Source: Paenibacillus sp. MAEPY2 (GTDB lineage Bacteria; Bacillota; Bacilli; Paenibacillales; Paenibacillaceae). From it: DNA of 64,000 nucleotides. A program made the position numbers and the translations under genes. Below, in pieces: positions 45,757-55,203 of the stretch (position 1 is the stretch's first letter; every line of letters begins with the position of its first letter). Below the pieces are notes generated by a model. It did not search any database and was not told the origin of the DNA. It saw nothing but the letters and a program-made list of their open reading frames with translations. The DNA lies in contig NZ_AWUK01000008.1 in NCBI RefSeq assembly GCF_000499205.1, positions 60,412-124,411 of the forward strand. Direction: 5' to 3'.

Positions 45757-46875
45757 GTGATCACCATCAGTCTGTGTATGATTGTGAAGAACGAACAACG
45801 CACGCTTGCGCGCTGTCTCGACTCGGTCGCCGGAATCGCGGACGAAATTGTTATTGTAGATACCGGGTCTTCCGACCGTACGATCGAGATCGCCGCGCAG
45901 TATACCGACCGTGTCTACACGTATGAGTGGAAGGGCGATTTTGCCGCCGCGCGGAATTATTCATTCGACCAGGCTACGCAGGAGTATATCCTGTGGCTGG
46001 ACGCGGATGATGTGCTGCTTCCCGCTGATTGGGCGAAGCTGGAGATGCTGAAGCAGCAGCTGCCGTCCGGCGGTGAGACGGCGGCTGTGATGTTGAGCTA
46101 TACGCTGGCCGAGGGGCCGGAGGGAAGTCCGCTTGTGACGGACCGACGGTTGCGCCTCGTCAAGCGGGAGGCGGGGTGCCGCTGGCATGGCCGGCTGCAC
46201 GAGCAGTTGGACTTCCCGCAGGGCGGGGTCATCACGGCAGACATTGCCGTCACGCACCGCCGCGAAGCGGGCCATCATTCGGCGCGAAACGTGCGCATTC
46301 TGCGCAAATGGATCGCCGAAGAGGGCGCAGCCCAGGGACGCCTGCTGTTCTATTATGCAGGCGAATGCTTCGACCGCCAGCGTTATGCGGCGGCGGTTCG
46401 GGCGTACGCGAAGCTGCTGCTGGAGCCGAGCGGTTATCGCGAGGATCGGCTCATTGCCTGCGCGCGGCTGGCGGAATGTTATGAGCGGCTTGGCGAGCCG
46501 GGAAGGAAGCTGGGTGCGCTGTTACAGTCATTTCAATTCGATCTGCCACATGCTGACTTCTGCTGCGCCATCGCTGCCTGTTTCCAGGAGCGGCAGGAGT
46601 TGCTCTCCGCCATCTACTGGTATATGCAAGCGCTGGATGTCAGCAGCCGTGATCCGGGTCTGCGTCCCGTGCCTGCAGCATGTCGCACCTGGCTGCCCCA
46701 CGCCCGGCTCTCACTTTGTTACGCTCACATGGGAAACTGGGAGCAGGCGCTCCTGCATAATGGCAAAGCAAGAGAGTATCTGCCGAATGACCCCGGCCTG
46801 CTCGCCAATCGGCAGAAGATTGAAGCGGTGTTAAGTAAGGTGAACAGGGGCCTGGGGGAGCAAGAGCAAGAGTAG
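45757..46875 (+). CDS. Family 2 glycosyltransferase with TPR domain
   Basis: The 372-residue protein begins ITISLCMIVKNEQRTLARCL, then ADEIVIVDTGSSDRTIEIA and the DXD-containing YILWLDADDVLLPADW, a GT2 domain (1-210). A helical TPR-like region follows (about 220-365) with GECFDRQRYAAAVRAYAKLL and HMGNWEQALLHNGKAREYLPNDP. This architecture is that of SunS/TPR-type glycosyltransferases acting on proteins or surface glycans. The GTG start follows AGGAAGGGGC. The central part is notably GC-rich compared with neighbours. Confidence 0.92.
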   Translation: MITISLCMIVKNEQRTLARCLDSVAGIADEIVIVDTGSSDRTIEIAAQYTDRVYTYEWKGDFAAARNYSFDQATQEYILWLDADDVLLPADWAKLEMLKQQLPSGGETAAVMLSYTLAEGPEGSPLVTDRRLRLVKREAGCRWHGRLHEQLDFPQGGVITADIAVTHRREAGHHSARNVRILRKWIAEEGAAQGRLLFYYAGECFDRQRYAAAVRAYAKLLLEPSGYREDRLIACARLAECYERLGEPGRKLGALLQSFQFDLPHADFCCAIAACFQERQELLSAIYWYMQALDVSSRDPGLRPVPAACRTWLPHARLSLCYAHMGNWEQALLHNGKAREYLPNDPGLLANRQKIEAVLSKVNRGLGEQEQE

Positions 46876-46957
46876 TGTTGATCCGTTCTAGATGTGAAAC
46901 AAGAGTAGCCCCGCTGGGCCATGAGAGATGGGGAGTGTGGCTGCTTATTTGTATTTT

Positions 46958-47479
46958 CTACTTTTTGGGTGCCAAGCAGCGAACGTACTGATCCTTCATG
47001 CGCAGGCTCCGGCATGCCCAGCCCCAACCGTCATAGATTTCATCATCGATGTTTAGTGTAATGCTATCATCGCTGTACTCGTTCCGGTTTTCGATCCGGA
47101 GCGTATTTTCATTTTTCCATTCAAGGTGGTTGGCCCCGTGATGTTCAGCTCGATATATGGTCTTTACTGAGAGCACGTCCGGGGCAATGATCTTCTTCAC
47201 ATCCACCCAGCTTGTGACTCCACCTGCCGCACCACCGTAAGGCACACCGTACATCTCGGCGACATACTCTCCATTTGGCGATAGCATCGTGTAGGCGAGT
47301 TCCCCTTGTTCTGAGCGATCAAACGTGGAGTAGTAAGGGCGAAGCATGAAATACAGGAACACGGCGGCAACCATCGACATAGTCAGAAAGGAAAATGCAG
47401 TGAGTATCGGATGTCGACGTATCCATGATTTAAATGGCTTTGTCATAGATAAGCTTTTAGCTTGAGGTTTCTGGTCCAT
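46958..47479 (-). CDS. Membrane-anchored DUF5412-like protein
   Basis: The 173-residue protein has a short basic N-terminus, one TM (about 27-49, ILTAFSFLTMSMVAAVFLYF) and an extracellular domain with ELAYTMLSPNGEYVAEMYGVPYGGAAGGVTSW and DDSITLNIDDEIYDGW. It resembles DUF5412 proteins, of unknown function. ATG 47479 has AAGGGGGG at 10 bases; ATG 47485 is an alternative. It follows the AraC-type gene by 19 bases, so they may be one transcript. Confidence 0.65.
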   Translation of the reverse strand: MDQKPQAKSLSMTKPFKSWIRRHPILTAFSFLTMSMVAAVFLYFMLRPYYSTFDRSEQGELAYTMLSPNGEYVAEMYGVPYGGAAGGVTSWVDVKKIIAPDVLSVKTIYRAEHHGANHLEWKNENTLRIENRNEYSDDSITLNIDDEIYDGWGWACRSLRMKDQYVRCLAPKK

Positions 47480-47498
47480 ATGCATTGATCCCCCCTTT

Positions 47499-48392
47499 TT
47501 AAAGCGAAGTTTGCTGTGCAGGAATATAAATTTCCATCTCCCCGTAATGATCCTGTGCGAGGCTACCGTCGATCCTTTCAAAATAATATGAGTCACTCTT
47601 CGAATATCCTGAATGGCTCTGCCAGTACTCGTCAATAAACGTCCAGACACTGTCCAGATGATCAATGTTGATTAGGCTGGGATGGAAATCACAGACGTAT
47701 TTGAATACGGCATACTGGTTGGCCGGAACCACGATCTGATCCAACCCTGCGGGTGCATTGTCGAGGCATGTCACTTGCACTGAGGGCAGATAGGTACTGT
47801 AGTCATCATTGATCTCGTTGGTGAACCCAATATAGATATTTGGATGCATTGTATCGGGTATGGTGTGGAAATATTTTTCAAAAAAGCTATTGCCTTTTGC
47901 ATTGGATTCATAATGTTCCTCGTTATCGATATACCGTATCTGTGAACGTTCACCGACCAGCATCATGGCTGGTTTCCGTACATACGTAGGTTTGAAAATG
48001 TATCCATACGGAAGCGTCGTAATCATAGACGAAGTCAAGCGTGCGGTAAGCTGGAGATCGCCAGTTCCTTGTTTGCGGTATTGCAGAGGCGTGATACCAA
48101 ATGCCTGTTTGAATGCGCGTATGTAGGACTGTTCATGTTCGAAAGAATAATGACCGCTAATATCGATGATCTTCCAGTTCTGATCGACCAACTGCTCCAG
48201 ACTGCGGGCCAGTTTGCGTGAGCGTATATATTCTCCGGGCAATTGTCCGCTCATATGTTTGAACATCCGATGGAGATGGAACTTGGATATGTGAGCGGCT
48301 GAAGCTAGATGATCCAGCGTTAATTTTTCATGGATATGATCCTCTATGTAATCAAATAACTTATCAAAGGTATGTAGCTGATCGTGTTGCAT
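47499..48392 (-). CDS. AraC-family regulator with GyrI-like effector-binding domain
   Basis: The 297-residue protein has an N-terminal pair of helix-turn-helix motifs (LTLDHLASAAHISKFHLHRMF and DISGHYSFEHEQSYIRAFKQAFG) and a C-terminal GyrI/effector-binding domain from about 115. This Rob/BmrR-like layout often senses lipophilic drugs and activates efflux genes. The divergent ABC exporter pair is the obvious candidate target. The start follows AAGGGAGATTCAA. Confidence 0.9.
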   Translation of the reverse strand: MQHDQLHTFDKLFDYIEDHIHEKLTLDHLASAAHISKFHLHRMFKHMSGQLPGEYIRSRKLARSLEQLVDQNWKIIDISGHYSFEHEQSYIRAFKQAFGITPLQYRKQGTGDLQLTARLTSSMITTLPYGYIFKPTYVRKPAMMLVGERSQIRYIDNEEHYESNAKGNSFFEKYFHTIPDTMHPNIYIGFTNEINDDYSTYLPSVQVTCLDNAPAGLDQIVVPANQYAVFKYVCDFHPSLINIDHLDSVWTFIDEYWQSHSGYSKSDSYYFERIDGSLAQDHYGEMEIYIPAQQTSL

Positions 48393-48507
48393 TTGAATCT
48401 CCCTTATCAGTTCAAGTAGTTAGAGCAAGAAATGTTCATTTTTTTCTTATCTCTGATGATATCATAACCAAGTACTTAATTTAATGACAAGATTGGAGAA
48501 AGCATCC

Positions 48508-50343
48508 ATGTTTGCTGAAAAAAGAACTTATACCACACGAGGGATGATAACGCGTTTATGGACATTAACGGGCAGATATCGGATGTTCATCGTCCTGTTG
48601 CTCCTCGCCGCCTTTGCGATCTCATTGATAGAAGTGGGTTATATGGAATCCATACGAAGACTGGTCAAAGGTGCTACGGAATCACAATTTTCCCTGATCT
48701 ATTCGGGGCTCGTGATTGGTGTTTCAATTGTCGCGTTAAGAGTCATCGTTACCGCAATCATGACGTGGATTGAGACGCTTTTTCAACAAAAGACGCTGTT
48801 GTCTTTACAGATGTTGCTGCTGTCTTCACTGGGAAACACTGCTTCACGTGAGCTCACTCGTTATCATACAGGTGATTTGACTGCGAGGGTCTGGACTTCT
48901 GCCAAAGAAGCGCAAAATGGGTTGAACCAGCATGGTATTGAGCTAGCAAAAAATATCATTCAACTCATCCTTGCATTTGCGTACTTTAGTTGGGTGAATC
49001 TGCCGTTGTCGTTGTCGATCATTGTATTCACTTTGGTCTATCCTGTTGTCACTATGCGTCTGGGCAGACGCCTGCAAAGACGACATGATCAGTTGAATGC
49101 AGATGCTGCGGCAAGGGATGCACTGCTGACTGAAGTGATTCAGGCTCCTATTGAGATCCGAAGCTACGGACTGAAGGGTTACATATACAAACGTTATAAG
49201 GAACGAATGAAACAGGTATTCAGACAAACGATGTCTGTATCAGTTTTGCAGCGTCTTTCGGAAGCGGCTGGGCGAGTGTCAACTTATGGCGGGATGATTT
49301 TGATTTTGTATCTTGGTGGGATTCAGGTGCTAAATGGGCATATGGATGTCGGAGGACTGGCAGCTTTTCTGGTTGCGAGCAGTCAGTTAACTCGTCCGAT
49401 TGAGGCCATGTCCAGCCTCTGGAATGGTTTTATCGGATCAGCTTCTCATGCGGCGAGAATTTTTGAAGTGATGGATTTGGAGAAAAAGAAAACCCTGACA
49501 AAGCAGATGACGCGTCCCTTGAAGAATATGGAGTTTGGTTCAATGAATGGAGATAAATATGAGAACTTAGAAAAAAGTGCTGCTGATCACGAAGGACAGC
49601 TCCAAAAGGCAGGTCTGCATATCCAGCATGTGTACTTCAGATACGGGGAGAAAGAAATGCTATCCGATGTCACCTTTACGGCTGAAAGGGGAAAACTCAC
49701 TGTTATCACCGGGCCAAGCGGGTGTGGGAAATCCACATTGCTAAAATGTATAGCTGATGTACATATGCCTGTGGATGGTTCGGTGCAATTTGTACCTGAA
49801 CACAGTTCTGGCATGAGTGACTATTGTCAGGTATACGTTCCGCAGCAAATTTTTATTTTCACAGGTACAGTGGAAGAAAACATCGCCTTTGGTCATGAAC
49901 CGGTCTTCCCGGAACAAATAGTAGAAGCGGCATCTTATGCTCAGGTACATGAAGCAATTATGCATCAAACATCGGGATATCACACGGTTATTGAACCTCA
50001 AGGAAGTTCGATGTCTGGCGGTGAGCTTCAGAGAATCAGTCTCGCAAGAGCAATTCTTAGGGAGCCTAATGTCATGTTGCTGGATGAGCCCACATCTTCA
50101 CAAGACCCCATAAATGAACAGCGATTACATGGCATGTTTACCAAACTTACTGCGGAGAAAGAAACGACGATTATTGCAGTTACACACCGAGTGTCGCTCC
50201 TCCAACAGGCTGATCGGGTGGTTTATATGCGGGAAGGCCGCGTTGTGGATACAGGATTACATCACGAATTGCTGGAGCGCCCCAATGGGTATCGTAGCTA
50301 TATTGAGGAGCAGGTCCTGGAAGTGGAGGAACGTCATGAGTAA
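48508..50343 (+). CDS. ABC exporter half-transporter, first subunit
   Basis: The 611-residue protein has an N-terminal six-helix ABC membrane domain (about 25-310) and a C-terminal ATPase: Walker A GPSGCGKS, signature SMSGGELQR (a variant of LSGGQ) and Walker B VMLLDEPTSSQD. An insertion of about 30 residues lies between the domains. ATG 48508 follows GGAGAAAGCATCC; an earlier ATG at 48484 has no site. It overlaps the next ABC gene by 8 bases, so the two probably form a heterodimer. Substrate unknown. Confidence 0.92.
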   Translation: MFAEKRTYTTRGMITRLWTLTGRYRMFIVLLLLAAFAISLIEVGYMESIRRLVKGATESQFSLIYSGLVIGVSIVALRVIVTAIMTWIETLFQQKTLLSLQMLLLSSLGNTASRELTRYHTGDLTARVWTSAKEAQNGLNQHGIELAKNIIQLILAFAYFSWVNLPLSLSIIVFTLVYPVVTMRLGRRLQRRHDQLNADAAARDALLTEVIQAPIEIRSYGLKGYIYKRYKERMKQVFRQTMSVSVLQRLSEAAGRVSTYGGMILILYLGGIQVLNGHMDVGGLAAFLVASSQLTRPIEAMSSLWNGFIGSASHAARIFEVMDLEKKKTLTKQMTRPLKNMEFGSMNGDKYENLEKSAADHEGQLQKAGLHIQHVYFRYGEKEMLSDVTFTAERGKLTVITGPSGCGKSTLLKCIADVHMPVDGSVQFVPEHSSGMSDYCQVYVPQQIFIFTGTVEENIAFGHEPVFPEQIVEAASYAQVHEAIMHQTSGYHTVIEPQGSSMSGGELQRISLARAILREPNVMLLDEPTSSQDPINEQRLHGMFTKLTAEKETTIIAVTHRVSLLQQADRVVYMREGRVVDTGLHHELLERPNGYRSYIEEQVLEVEERHE

Positions 50344-52150
50344 CATAAATGTGGAAACGGAACGTATGGATGAAAGGATCCAAGCCAATGAACATAAGGT
50401 ATCGGCAACTCTGGCGAATGTATGGCCTGTTATTTTTCGCTTCATGAAACCGTATGGACTTGCTGTTGCGGTCTTGCTTGTTTTTATAGCAGCAGATGCC
50501 GTGTTTGATTGGGGAATAGCCTTTGTCCAGGGATTCTTCGTAGATTCCATTAATGAGGGAGGGCAGGAGCAGCTTAACGACACAGCAATTCTCGTCATAG
50601 GCCTCCTGACAGGTTTTATCGTTTTACTGGCGATGCATCGATACGTTCTCGTGTGGCTAAAAGAATCTCTATACAGGGATATGTCGATGGATCTGCTGAC
50701 GCTGTTAAACCGAATGCCGTATGCGTGGGTGCGCAGACAAAAATCTGGAGATATCATGCTCCGCATTAAAGAGGACACCAAACATGGCGCAGAAGTCGTG
50801 GAGGCGATTGCAGAGGGGGTAACGGTTGTCTTTATTATTGTATTGTCACTTGGATATTTGTACCGAGCAGATCCATGGGTCGCTGTAATTGCATTGGTGA
50901 GTGCGGCAGCGATTTGGTTAACTGCCAGACTATATGATCAACGAATTGTACGTCTGTCTGATGAGGTAGAAGCGAAAGAAGGGGAGTCTCAGCAGCAAAT
51001 TCAACAGTATGTTGAGGGGATACCATTGGTTCAAGCCTATAACGCATCCAACTGGTTTCTGTCTCGTTTTCGGTCACAACAAGAATCACTCAACCGGAGT
51101 CAGGCGAAATTGCAAATGACCTTGAGCCTGTCAGATAACGTATCTATGGCCGTATTCGGTTTTGCCCAGTTGGCTGCCTTGTCCCTCATCGCTTTGTCAG
51201 CGGCCAGAGACGGTTTGTCACCAGGTACGGTTGTAGCCAGCAGCCTGCTGTTTGAGCTGGTCGTGTGGCCTGTACTAGGGTTGTCGAGTCAGTGGAGCCA
51301 AATGCAGGCGAGTGTTGGGGCATTCGGACGAATCTCGACATGGCTGAAGTTGGGGGGAGCGTATGGTGATATTAAGCTGAAAGAACAGAGGAATATACTA
51401 CAATCCGATGATCCGGCAGAACCGATACTTCGACTTGAACAGGTTAGAGTAACCAATGAGATTAGTGGTCGTGTCGTTCTCGATGAGTTTACGTTGAATG
51501 TGAGGCAGGGGGAGACGGTGGCGGTAGTTGGTGCCAGTGGTTCGGGCAAGTCGACCTTGTGCCAAGTCTGTGCGGGGCTGATTGAACCCACAGGAGGGAG
51601 AACGTTACTGCATAACAAGCCTGTTACTCAATATATCGGAATGGATGAACTATCTATCCTGACCTATATGCCGCAGGTACCGAACTTTTTTACAGGTACA
51701 GTGGAAGAAAATATTCGCCTAACTGCAGAAGTTGCTTTACCAGGGGTAAGACTTGCGGCAGAGCGAGCGGCATTGCATGAATTTATTGAAGCGCATGATG
51801 GGCAATATGATGCTCCTTTACAGGAGAAAGGCTCCAATTTGTCCGGAGGGCAACAGCAGCGGCTCGCGCTGGCTAGAATGTTCGTGCGATCATCAGATCT
51901 GTATATTATGGATGAACCGACATCATCGCTGGATATCCAGACGGAGCAAAAAGTAATGAGTAATCTGCTAAGTTTCATAGAAGGAAAAACTGCACTAATT
52001 GTTACTCATCGTATGGAAGTCGCTCGTCAGTGTTCCCGCATCATTGTGATGGAAGAAGGTCGACTTATCGAGGATGGAGCACATGAGCAGTTGATGGAGA
52101 AGAAGGGTATATATTATCGTATGAATATGCGAGAAGCTTTTGAGGATTAA
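50336..52150 (+). CDS. ABC exporter half-transporter, second subunit
   Basis: The 604-residue partner has an N-terminal ABC membrane domain and a C-terminal ATPase with Walker A GASGSGKS, canonical signature NLSGGQQQR and Walker B LYIMDEPTSSLD. Canonical motifs here with a variant signature in the first subunit fit an asymmetric heterodimeric exporter. The ATG lies within the end of the upstream gene, preceded by GTGGAGGAACGTC. A divergent AraC/GyrI-type regulator suggests export of a toxic or hydrophobic compound. Confidence 0.92.
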   Translation: MSNINVETERMDERIQANEHKVSATLANVWPVIFRFMKPYGLAVAVLLVFIAADAVFDWGIAFVQGFFVDSINEGGQEQLNDTAILVIGLLTGFIVLLAMHRYVLVWLKESLYRDMSMDLLTLLNRMPYAWVRRQKSGDIMLRIKEDTKHGAEVVEAIAEGVTVVFIIVLSLGYLYRADPWVAVIALVSAAAIWLTARLYDQRIVRLSDEVEAKEGESQQQIQQYVEGIPLVQAYNASNWFLSRFRSQQESLNRSQAKLQMTLSLSDNVSMAVFGFAQLAALSLIALSAARDGLSPGTVVASSLLFELVVWPVLGLSSQWSQMQASVGAFGRISTWLKLGGAYGDIKLKEQRNILQSDDPAEPILRLEQVRVTNEISGRVVLDEFTLNVRQGETVAVVGASGSGKSTLCQVCAGLIEPTGGRTLLHNKPVTQYIGMDELSILTYMPQVPNFFTGTVEENIRLTAEVALPGVRLAAERAALHEFIEAHDGQYDAPLQEKGSNLSGGQQQRLALARMFVRSSDLYIMDEPTSSLDIQTEQKVMSNLLSFIEGKTALIVTHRMEVARQCSRIIVMEEGRLIEDGAHEQLMEKKGIYYRMNMREAFED

Positions 52151-52167
52151 ATGATGAGGTGCTGCAA

Positions 52168-52437
52168 ATGAATGAACCAACATTGAAGAAAGCGATGGAT
52201 ACGCTGGAGTTTCTGAGTCAGGATCGGGAGGCGCGTCGACTATACGAGGAACGGCAGAAGTATTTGCACGATGAAGCCTTAATGATTGAGTGGGCTACGG
52301 AGAAGGGATTAGCGGAAGGTGAAAAAAGAAAGGCGATCGAAATAGCAAAAAATATGCTCTCATTCGGTATCGAAGTTTCAGTCATTGCTAAAACAAGCGG
52401 TCTAACTGAATCTGAAGTTGAGGAGCTGAAAGAATAG
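52168..52437 (+). pseudogene. C-terminal remnant of an Rpn/PD-(D/E)XK transposase-family protein
   Basis: The 89 residues match the C-terminal tail of Rpn-family recombination-promoting nucleases: AMDTLEFLSQDREARRLYEERQKYLHDEA, then AEGEKRKAIEIAKNMLSFG and IAKTSGLTESEVEELKE. The whole N-terminal nuclease domain is missing, and the frame begins at an ATG with GAGGTG upstream. It is therefore a truncated relic that may still be translated. It sits directly behind the ABC genes and ends in a terminator. Confidence 0.75.
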
Positions 52438-52458
52438 CAAATGCACGCTAAAACCAAA

Positions 52459-52500
52459 CAATCGTCTTGTCCCCAAAAGGGCAGGCGGTTGTTTTTTTAT
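52459..52500 (+). terminator. Intrinsic terminator after the ABC/Rpn-remnant transcript
   Basis: CAATCGTCTTGTCCCC (52459-52474) pairs, with G-T pairs and one bulge, with GGGCAGGCGGTTG (52479-52491), followed by TTTTTTT. The stretch from there to recQ (52501-52780) holds a small GCGGTTTAAGCCGC hairpin and no gene. Confidence 0.85.
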
Positions 52501-52780
52501 TTTCCTAGAAATGTTTAATCATACTTGATTCTACATGCAATCTTTCCGATCACTTAGGGGATACCGCTGTTACACATCTACCAAAGATCGTTTTACATGA
52601 AAACGCGGTTGCTCATTCGGGTCTGGGCCGTTAAACTAAAGGGAGCGGCGTTTGCTTGACGGACAAGTCATGAGAACGCCATTTTGTTGTCAAGGATGCG
52701 GTTTAAGCCGCTTTCGGATGTCAGAATCGGATTGGACCAAGCTGGTGGAAGAACACCGGTGATAAGTAAGGAGTCTTTAC

Positions 52781-54661
52781 ATGAGTGTGCAAACACCTAC
52801 ATTAGAAGAAGCGCAGGGTCTCCTGCAAAAATATTATGGCTACCCCGACTTCCGTGAGGGACAGAAAAAGATCGTAGCCAGCCTGCTTGAACGCGAAGAT
52901 ACACTGGGCATTATGCCAACCGGAGGCGGGAAATCAATCTGTTATCAGATCCCCGCTCTGTTATATTCGGGGCTGACACTTGTCGTCTCCCCATTGATTT
53001 CCTTAATGAAGGACCAGGTCGATGCGTTGACCACGGCTGGTATTGCAGCCGCCTATATTAATAGTACACTCAGCGGCAAAGAAGTGAATGATCGCATCCG
53101 CGCGGCGCAGCGCGGTGAGCTGAAGCTGCTCTATGTCGCGCCTGAGCGACTGGAGCTGGACTGGTTCCGCGAGGAGATGGGCTTTCTGCCGATCTCATGC
53201 GTTGCTGTGGATGAGGCTCACTGTGTGTCACAGTGGGGGCATGATTTTAGGACAAGCTACCTGGCGGTAGCGCCGTTTGTGGACAGTTTGCCGGAGCGGC
53301 CAGTGGTTGCAGCCTTTACGGCGACAGCGACGCCCGAGGTCATGGGCGATATTCTGCGGCTGCTGCGTTTGCAGGACCCGCAGACGTATGTGACTGGACT
53401 TGGGCGGGATAATCTGGCGTTCAGCGTGCTGCGCGGCGAGAGCAAAAAGGACTTTGTCCTGAATTACGCGCGCGAGCATGCGAGCGAGCCGGGGATTGTA
53501 TACGCCGCGACTCGCAAGGACGTGGACGATCTGCATCAGCGTTTGCTCCAGGCGGGATTGCCAGCAGGACGCTACCATGCCGGGATGACGGACGATGAAC
53601 GGGCCCAAAGCCAGGAAGCTTTTTTGTACGATGATATCCGGGTAATGGTAGCTACGAATGCCTTCGGGATGGGAATTGATAAGTCTAACGTACGTTACGT
53701 TATTCATAACAGCATGCCGAAGAACATGGAGGCATACGTGCAGGAAGCCGGGCGTGCGGGACGGGACGGAGAGCCGAGCCAGTGCATTTTGTTATTCGGA
53801 GCACAGGACATTATCACTCAGAAGTTCCTCATCGAACAGAATCCGATGGAGGGTGACCGGAAGCAGAACGATTACCGGAAGCTGCAGCAGATGGTGGATT
53901 ACTGTTACACGACGCGTTGTCTGCGCAGCGCACAGCTGGACTATTTCGGTGAGGTGCATGAGGACAAGCCGTGCGGCATTTGCAGTTCATGTACGGACGA
54001 CCGTGAGCTGGTGGATATGACGATTGATGCGCAGAAAATATTCAGCTGCATTCACCGCATGCGTGAACGGTATGGAGTATCGCTGGTCGCTTCGGTGCTC
54101 AAAGGCTCCCGTGCCAAAAAAGTGCTCGATTACGGCTTTAACTCCCTGCCAACCTATGGCGTAATGGGCAACCGTACAGAACGTGAGATCGCGGAGATCA
54201 TCAACGTCATGGTGTCCGAAGGTTATCTGATGCTGTCTGAGGGGCAGTATCCGGTTGTTCGTTTGCAGCCACTGGCGGTGGAAGTACTCAAAGGCCAGCG
54301 TGAAGTGATGCAGCGGGTGGTACGCAAGACAGCGGCGACGGCTTCAGGTACGAACTACGGCGGACGTCGTGGACGCGACGCCATGCCATCTGCGGTTAAC
54401 GAGACGGTATTTGAGCAGCTGCGTCTGATTCGACGTGATCTGGCGGCGAAAGAGCATGTGCCGTCGTACATTATTTTCAATGACGCGACCTTGCGCGAGA
54501 TGAGTGTGGTATGTCCACAGACAGAACGTGACATGCTGGATATCAAAGGGGTCGGTGAGGTGAAGTACCGCAAGTACGGACTGCCGTTCCTGGAGTTTTT
54601 CCAGAAGCAAACGGGCGAAGACGTGGATACGGATGACGATGCGTTTTACGAGTATGAGTGA
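52781..54661 (+). CDS. recQ: ATP-dependent DNA helicase RecQ
   Basis: The 626-residue protein has Walker [14 protein letters not shown] near 45, [15 protein letters not shown] with the aromatic-rich loop near 140, TATATP, and [14 protein letters not shown] (motif VI). The zinc site shows Cys in TTRCLR and CGICSSC. The winged-helix RQC domain and a C-terminal HRDC domain ([23 protein letters not shown]) complete the chain. It unwinds DNA 3'-5' in recombination and fork repair. The start follows GTAAGGAGTCTTTAC. Confidence 0.96.
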   Translation: MSVQTPTLEEAQGLLQKYYGYPDFREGQKKIVASLLEREDTLGIMPTGGGKSICYQIPALLYSGLTLVVSPLISLMKDQVDALTTAGIAAAYINSTLSGKEVNDRIRAAQRGELKLLYVAPERLELDWFREEMGFLPISCVAVDEAHCVSQWGHDFRTSYLAVAPFVDSLPERPVVAAFTATATPEVMGDILRLLRLQDPQTYVTGLGRDNLAFSVLRGESKKDFVLNYAREHASEPGIVYAATRKDVDDLHQRLLQAGLPAGRYHAGMTDDERAQSQEAFLYDDIRVMVATNAFGMGIDKSNVRYVIHNSMPKNMEAYVQEAGRAGRDGEPSQCILLFGAQDIITQKFLIEQNPMEGDRKQNDYRKLQQMVDYCYTTRCLRSAQLDYFGEVHEDKPCGICSSCTDDRELVDMTIDAQKIFSCIHRMRERYGVSLVASVLKGSRAKKVLDYGFNSLPTYGVMGNRTEREIAEIINVMVSEGYLMLSEGQYPVVRLQPLAVEVLKGQREVMQRVVRKTAATASGTNYGGRRGRDAMPSAVNETVFEQLRLIRRDLAAKEHVPSYIIFNDATLREMSVVCPQTERDMLDIKGVGEVKYRKYGLPFLEFFQKQTGEDVDTDDDAFYEYE

Positions 54662-55203
54662 GTTGATGGATGTATGCTTTCGGTTGTGTAAAGTTCAAGT
54701 TCAAGTGTTCAAATAGATGAGATATATGTATTTAGATTTAGGAATGGTTCGTCCATGAATATGGGGAATCGTTCGGTATCAGTGTTTTGTATATAGTGGA
54801 TAGTGAATACAACGCGATTGAGACTTACCACAGATGGGAAACGAATGAGGCCTTTTACAAGGTACATTTGGATATATTGTCTCTGTAGGGTGGACAAAAG
54901 AAGGCGGATTGTCTTCCAAAGGGTGGACATTGGTATTAGATATGGCAAACAGTAGCGTATACAGCATGTAGTTTGATTTTGCGAATCTAATACTGTATAT
55001 TGTGTTTTGGGTTTGGCGGGATGTATATGTCTTTTTGAAAAGAGTGTCCACTCTTTGAAAGGCAAAACCTTGATATGTCCATGAGAAGTGGAATGGCTAT
55101 CATTAGAGAGGTTTGTATGAACAGCATCCGGGTCAGGATGGCTGTGCAGCTTTCCTTTTTACCAAAAAATATAGTCTGGTGGTCCAGGCAAAGGTTGTGA
55201 ACC
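54662..55203. other. 542-bp AT-rich gap between recQ and the radical-SAM gene
   Basis: No coding frame is convincing. A near-perfect palindrome, AAAGAGTG-TC-CACTCTTT, lies at 55039-55056. GGGTGGACA occurs twice (near 54889 and 54924) and GTGTCCACTC recurs in the palindrome, so a GTGGACA-type word may be an operator. No terminator with a clear T-run follows recQ. Confidence 0.35.

Noticed and set aside
50114..50335. 74-codon N-terminal extension of the second ABC gene
   Set aside because: It lies inside the first ABC gene in another frame; ATG 50336 has a ribosome site and starts a normal-length protein.
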